Of a stretch of DNA of 64,000 nucleotides, positions 59,046 through 64,000 are shown one piece after another (within the stretch, counting starts at the first letter, position 1; every line of letters starts with the position of its first letter). Below the pieces are notes generated by a model. The model did no database searches and was not told the DNA's origin. It worked only from the letters and a program-made list of their open reading frames with translations. The stretch comes from Cyrtodaria siliqua (taxonomy: Eukaryota; Mollusca; Bivalvia; Adapedonta; Hiatellidae): contig JAWPHD010011258.1 of the NCBI GenBank assembly GCA_037043455.1, forward strand, positions 21,568 to 85,567. The letters run 5' to 3'. The translations under genes were made by a program, and so were the position numbers.

Positions 59046-59850
59046 AAATGTGACGGGCGTTATGTTGACAATTTTTCCCCCATAATTCTGCTTATCCCTA
59101 TCTATATTCTGTGCAGGTAAAAACTACTTCCAAGTAGTTGAGCACATCCTTTCAGTTGAAAGAAAACACAATATGGAGAGAGTTTCCCTCGTCTCAGGAT
59201 CTTACCTGTTTTAAAGTGAAGGGCGTTACTGGTTTTTACCCCCCACTTTTTTTTTTCATTTCCATATTGGACTTTTCAATACTTTTCATACAATATTGCA
59301 AAACTGCAGTAATTATTTATTGAGTATATTATTTATTTATTACCAGGATAAAAACTCATCTTAATTGATGCAACTCTTTATCCAAAAAGAGTGGAAGTTA
59401 TGTTTGACAATTTGACAATTACAAGAAAGTGACGGTCGTTATGTGTGACACTGTCTATTCATTGTCAATTTCTGAATACAAAATGGGATCCGTTTGCATA
59501 TATATATTGTTACCTAAAAAATGTACGATCAACTGTTCCGATCAGAATTTTTTGTTGGAGCTTTAATTAATAATGCTGATTACTTTCAACAACCCAGTGC
59601 GCGATCGGCAGTTATGTTTGAGCTTTGCGTACTAACCTTGTTACTATCCGCTCCTTCATCAAAATGTCACTTCCGTGACAATACTGACATGGGAAAACAC
59701 TATGTGCAAAGCAGAGAATAGTTTACAGTACATTGTAGTTTTTGGTAAATAGTTGGAAATTACAATCACTTTATTGGTCACCAGTACGTATACTTGATAT
59801 TTTGAAATCTTATTGAGTGCTTGTGACGGACGTTATGGCGAAAAATGTGT
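59046..59850 (+). repeat. Spaced motif GTGACGG(G/T/A)CGTTATG, three copies
   Basis: Occurs at about 59050, 59430 and 59823, spacing about 380-395 bp, with little similarity between. May be a decayed large tandem repeat. Confidence 0.4.
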
Positions 59851-60017
59851 TGGCCGACTATGTGAATAAATATATAGGGGTTCAAGTAGCAATCACAAAA
59901 TTTACCTGTCCATAACTATTCATATACTGTTATTAGTTAACTGTTTTCTGAGATGTTGAGATATCCAGTAAGGTTAAAATAAAGGGGTTTACTCCGACTT
60001 AATCCTCAATCTCTATA

Positions 60018-60274
60018 TATACTCAGTTGCAAAAAGAAACTGGACACTTTAATTGTTTTACTATACACCCTATCCTCTTTATCAAGCGACAGTCCCTTAA
60101 TGATTCGACCTATTGAAAAACAAATGACAACATGATATTGGCAGTGGAATGATAAAAACTCTGGTACCAAACATGGCATATTCCTTTTGGAATTTTCAAT
60201 TTAATTCTAAAAAAACTTTATACATTCAAATCTAAACGAAACTCAGTGTTCACTTTGTTTTGAAACTGAGTATA
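60018..60274. mobile_element. TA-flanked mariner-type MITE, copy 2
   Basis: Opposite orientation to 23233-23490, with the same ends TATACTCAGTTGC / AACTGAGTATA and internal GGTACCAAACATGGCATA. Confidence 0.85.
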
Positions 60275-60812
60275 TGATAAATTTCAATATTAGACCATAA
60301 TTTAAATTAAATGCATCAGCATGACAGGATGTTGGTCCTTGTCGAAAATCATTTTGATTCAACATTAAACATGGCTTCCAGCAGCCATATTTCTGTTAAT
60401 GTTTACATAGAGTTATATAGTAAAAATAGGGAAAGAGGCCCTGAGCCCCTTCAATAGGTGGAAAAAGCGTGATTTTCGAGGTAAAGGGGAAAATAATGCA
60501 ATTTTTTCGAGATATAGGGTGAACAGTGTATTAGGCAGAAATTGAAGATTTGGGTGTGCAAATATGCAAAAGATGTACATTTTAGATAAACTGTTTTCTA
60601 TGTATTTCAAACATAATATAAATGTTGAGAAAGTTTGAGAGAGGGTTGGAAATAATGTTAATGCAAAAAGAGGGGGGAAAAAGAAGTCTGTTTTGCTAGG
60701 GAAAGTGCCGAATATCGGCCCAAGTTTACGAAGGAAAAAAAGCCCTGAAAAACCTGTGTGTTAAGACAAACTCCTTTGAAACTAGTTGACGGATTTTCAT
60801 GAAACTTCACAG

Positions 60813-60937
60813 GACGAGGCTAAGGGTAAGTGTCTTGCCCAAGAACACACCAAAGAAACTCAGTGGCACTACGGAGGATTGAACCCGGGGCTCCGGTAAC
60901 AAATCCACCGCGCTACCGATCTAGCGCAACGCCAGCA
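60813..60937 (-). repeat. SINE family A, 5' half
   Basis: Contains the tRNA-like head (GCGCTAGATCGGTAGCGCGG on the minus strand, with a small insertion in the A box) and B box GGTTCAATCC. Confidence 0.75.
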
Positions 60938-62360
60938 TATATGTTGGAATAAATGGCCTAAGGTACAAAACAATTTATTGCAAATTTTTCTCGTATATAA
61001 CAATGTATACTGCACTCGTAGGTCAAAAAAAATTGCTATAAATATTATTTAATTTAAACTACACTTAAAACTGTGCATGTTTTTTATTATTGTCCTTATA
61101 AATAACTAACAAATAATTTCAGAAGGAAGTTTAATTTTTACGTAACCAGTAGAATGCTTTAAATATAAAGATAATAAAGCATTCAAGGTGAAATAATACA
61201 CCAAATTTATACGGACATGGTAACATATATTTCTTTATGTACGTTAATTACAAGTAATTAAACGCTTGTTTCTTACAAAATTAGACCACCGTTAATTTGC
61301 CTCACTGTGACTTTAATATATCAAGGTCACTTTCTAGAAATGATGATTCGAAATGAAGTTTTACATTTCGTAAACAATCAATATTAGGTGATAATAGTGA
61401 CAGCAACCTCGGAGTTACCCATCAGACATACCTCCACCTGTTTATTGGACATACTGTCACACTGTTTATGGACATACTGTCTCCACCTGTTTATGGACAT
61501 ACTAACTCCAAATTGTGTTTCAATTAGAACTATGTATATTGCGTATGGTTAAAGTCGGACTGAATAGGATTAAATAAATCCAAGTGCTAAATTTAATGGT
61601 TGGTTACAATTCAGGGCTTTTTTAAAAAAAATTGGGAAAAGGGCCTAGGCCTGCCGATTTTTTGAAAAAAGTGTGAGACTTTAAAACTGGGGAAAAATCA
61701 GCGTGAGTTTCGCAGATGAGCATGTATATATGAATAAAAATAAAGCCTAGAAAGTCACAAAGCAAGTCACTCGACGACTTGGAAGTAGCCAGAGCAACAA
61801 GAGAATAAAGGGCACCACAAGTACAAGATCGGAGACAAACATACAAACGTTACCGTCCTTGTTAGGATTTAGTCTGACATCATTATTGGGTCACAATCTG
61901 TCAGGTACATACGCGCAATCAAGAGAAAAGCATTGTGCCAACTGTAAATGGGTCAATCACTAAACATGCAGTGCACTGCAAAATGACAAAACGGGTTATC
62001 TTTTTTAACACGTTTAATAAGATTGTAAGAAAGTGATCATGAACAAGGGATTTTGCCGAGTATGTTAAGGGCATTTATAATATGTGTAGATTTTCAAGAT
62101 GCTAGGTCAAATAGTTCTATGGAATAATGGCCGGGAAAGAATTTGTCATGATCAGGTCACAGTGACCTTGACTTTCTAACAATAACATTCAGGATACTAT
62201 ATAACGCTTCAAGACGTGAAGTATATTTACTGTTAAGGGGAATGTTTTTTAAAGGGAAAATTTCATTAAATTATGATTTATGCATAATATCAATCAGAAT
62301 TCAAGAATTTATTTATTTTAACATACAAACATATCTAAAGTATGTCAATTTTTTCTTTTT
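60938..62360. other. AT-rich sequence without a recognised gene
   Basis: Short tandem CTGTTTAT(G)GACATACTGT, three copies at about 61437-61503. Otherwise nothing supported. Confidence 0.5.
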
Positions 62361-62830
62361 TAAAGCGAACAACGGCAATCTTGAATTTTTATAAAACTCC
62401 ATGGCGTCCCGTAGCTTTCCTCTTATAATTGCATTTGTTCAATCATTAATATTAATTGTTAGTATAGTTCAAAGCAAATTATTTTGCATAATACTTAACT
62501 TTTATAATATTGCACCAGTAATATATTTAACAATTTTGGTAAAATAATGATGAAAAGGTTGAATCACAGTTTTTTATTTATTATATGCAACTAGTTTTAA
62601 AGTCTAAATGAAGCTGGATAAGTAATGGAGAGCAAATTTTATTGTTTGAAATAAATAATCAAGATTTTTGGGGGGCCAATTGTGTATGGGGGTCCCATTA
62701 AGATTGGAAATGTTTTACCCAGGAATTGGGAAAAAATAGAGGGTTTTGCAATTGGGAATAGGCCACTTAAATAGGTTAAAAAGCCATGCTAATTAATATA
62801 AGATTGCTGTATGTTCTCTTTTTGAAGCCT
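62361..62830. mobile_element. Family F MITE, diverged
   Basis: TTTAAAGCGAACAACGGCAA left and ATAAGATTGCTGTATGTTCT right. The GCACCAGTAATATATTT core is at about 62513. Confidence 0.6.
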
Positions 62831-62996
62831 ACCGGTAAGTAGAAAAGTGATCAATTATTTCAAAAATATTTTGTTATGGATTAAGATGTTTAAGACATAA
62901 CACATTTCCTAAGTACATGCGTTCAATATTGGACTGAATAATCAAATTGGCTGATAAATTCAAATTCATGAAAATTGTTGAAAGTCTTTTGAACAC

Positions 62997-63105
62997 ACAG
63001 GAACTTGGTCACTTTTAATTTTTGCCTTCTATATTTATATTGTCTCTATATATAGACAATTATAATAATAGAAGGCAAAAATAAAAGTGACCAGTTCCTG
63101 AGCTT
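62997..63105. repeat. Foldback hairpin, about 109 bp
   Basis: CAGGAACTTGGTCACTTTTA pairs with the inverse ending TAAAAGTGACCAGTTCCTG; TTTTTGCCTTCTAT pairs with ATAGAAGGCAAAAA; the tip is TGTCTATATATAGACA. Bases 63106-63629 show no gene. Confidence 0.85.
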
Positions 63106-63629
63106 TGAACAGTTTTGAGAAAGTTGTAAATGATCTGATTATGACAGAACCTTGTAAATCCCAATTATTTAAAGGCTTCATACAGTTCTGAGAATTCACA
63201 AAAAATTCACCACTTTTGATTTTTAACCTGTTAATCAGGGCGGTTAATCAGGTCCCGAAAATAGTAGTTATTCAGACAAATTTTAACAAATTATCAATTT
63301 GACATAATAATAATAATTAATTAATTATTATATTATGAAGGACAGTATACTCTGAAACAAATGGCACGGGTCACTTCTAATTATAATAATAAGCAAGTAA
63401 TTATGGATAAAAATCAAAAAATCCCCTAGTATTACTATTGTATAATAAATAAATTTAGTATAAAGATGGGGCAAAAATTAGAAGTGTTGTTTGTATGATA
63501 ATGTGAAGCCTCAGATTTAATTATAATCTATACGAAAATAGCAATTCTGGACCACTAAACACATTTCAAGTTATTCCTAAAATAAGAGCTATGTGCACCC
63601 GCTAAAACTTTAGTAAATGCTATGCCTAC

Positions 63630-63840
63630 CTTAATCACAGGTGTAGGTGTGACCTTTTCCTCCAATCCTCCCGAATCTGCCTTGCCGTTTCAACGTTCCC
63701 AATTCATTAACATCCCCACAATACAACAGTAGCACCGAGTTTCTAGAACTGTTTTGACAGCTGCCTGCCCATACCATGACCACGGCCTGTTATTAGAACA
63801 ACTTTCATCTTTAACACATTTTCTTGGCGGTGAAATAAAA
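63630..63840 (-). pseudogene. SDR16C N-terminal exon copy, frame-broken
   Basis: PPRKCVKDE, then one frame over VVLITGRGHGMGRQLSKQF with the TGxxxGxG cofactor motif, a TAG at the next codon (about 63746-63748), KLGATVVLW. DVNE follows in a second frame, GNVETARQIRED in the first, and GGKGHTYTCD after another shift. The order is exactly an SDR16C first coding exon up to the residue before the exon at 44560-44725. At least four indels and one stop mean it cannot be translated as is. A donor-like AAG/GTAGGC follows, in the wrong phase. Either a decayed duplicate, with the true exon beyond 64000, or local sequence error. Confidence 0.8.
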
Positions 63841-64000
63841 AATCCTAAATATGGCAATTGTTAGTGCTTTGAGAACAATGTCCAATCATCAATATGCATT
63901 CGGTGAAAGGATATTAAACACCGAATCCCGGACTTGTCAACAGCTGGCACGGAATGCGTATCCATTTCCTAAGTTTAATCGTCTATGCAGTGGACTGTCA

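Overview
The window is eukaryotic nuclear DNA: AT-rich, intron-containing, with short exons in long repeat-filled introns and no operons. The repeats point to a mollusc, most likely a heterodont bivalve. They include long runs of related units around the phrase GGGCCATAACTC, tRNA-derived SINEs with an (ATTCA)n tail, many TTAA- and TA-flanked MITEs, Harbinger, hAT and Helentron-type DNA transposons, and a DIRS-like gag. The species call is inference; Dreissena-like is only a guess.

Layout. 0-9 kb: a perfect 204-bp-arm palindrome (346-767), then a Helentron-type rolling-circle transposon (about 1.25-7.35 kb). Its Rep-helicase has one in-frame stop and a lost C-terminus, and its 5' end encodes a cysteine-protease-like domain. 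9-14.2 kb: a decayed gene with an OTU domain and MULE-transposase-like segments, cut by a 4,003-bp Harbinger element (9895-13897) with TAA target duplication and 14-bp terminal repeats. Harbinger carries a truncated nuclease (+) and a five-exon MADF gene (-) that is itself broken. 15.6-17 kb: a dead LINE. 17.6-22.8 kb: GGGCCATAACTC-type repeats, a 48-bp minisatellite and nested MITEs.

23.6-63.8 kb: the one gene that looks host-derived, a minus-strand SDR16C-type (RDHE2/RDH10/HSD17B11-like) retinol or steroid dehydrogenase. Four exons (44.6, 40.0, 26.3 and 23.7 kb) are intact, phase-compatible, and have canonical splice sites. A fifth, N-terminal exon copy at 63.6-63.8 kb has frameshifts and a stop. 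Everything else in these 40 kb is intronic repeat: SINEs, hAT-like elements with 5-bp duplications, minisatellites, a U2 snRNA fragment, a DIRS gag relic and a palindrome array ending near a 40-G run.

The most unusual signal is at 44.7-47.4 kb. A 50-bp minisatellite is built from the 3' splice site and first codons of the adjacent dehydrogenase exon, so about 25 copies of that acceptor region lie upstream of the real one. A second minisatellite sits about 50 bp upstream of the next exon's acceptor.
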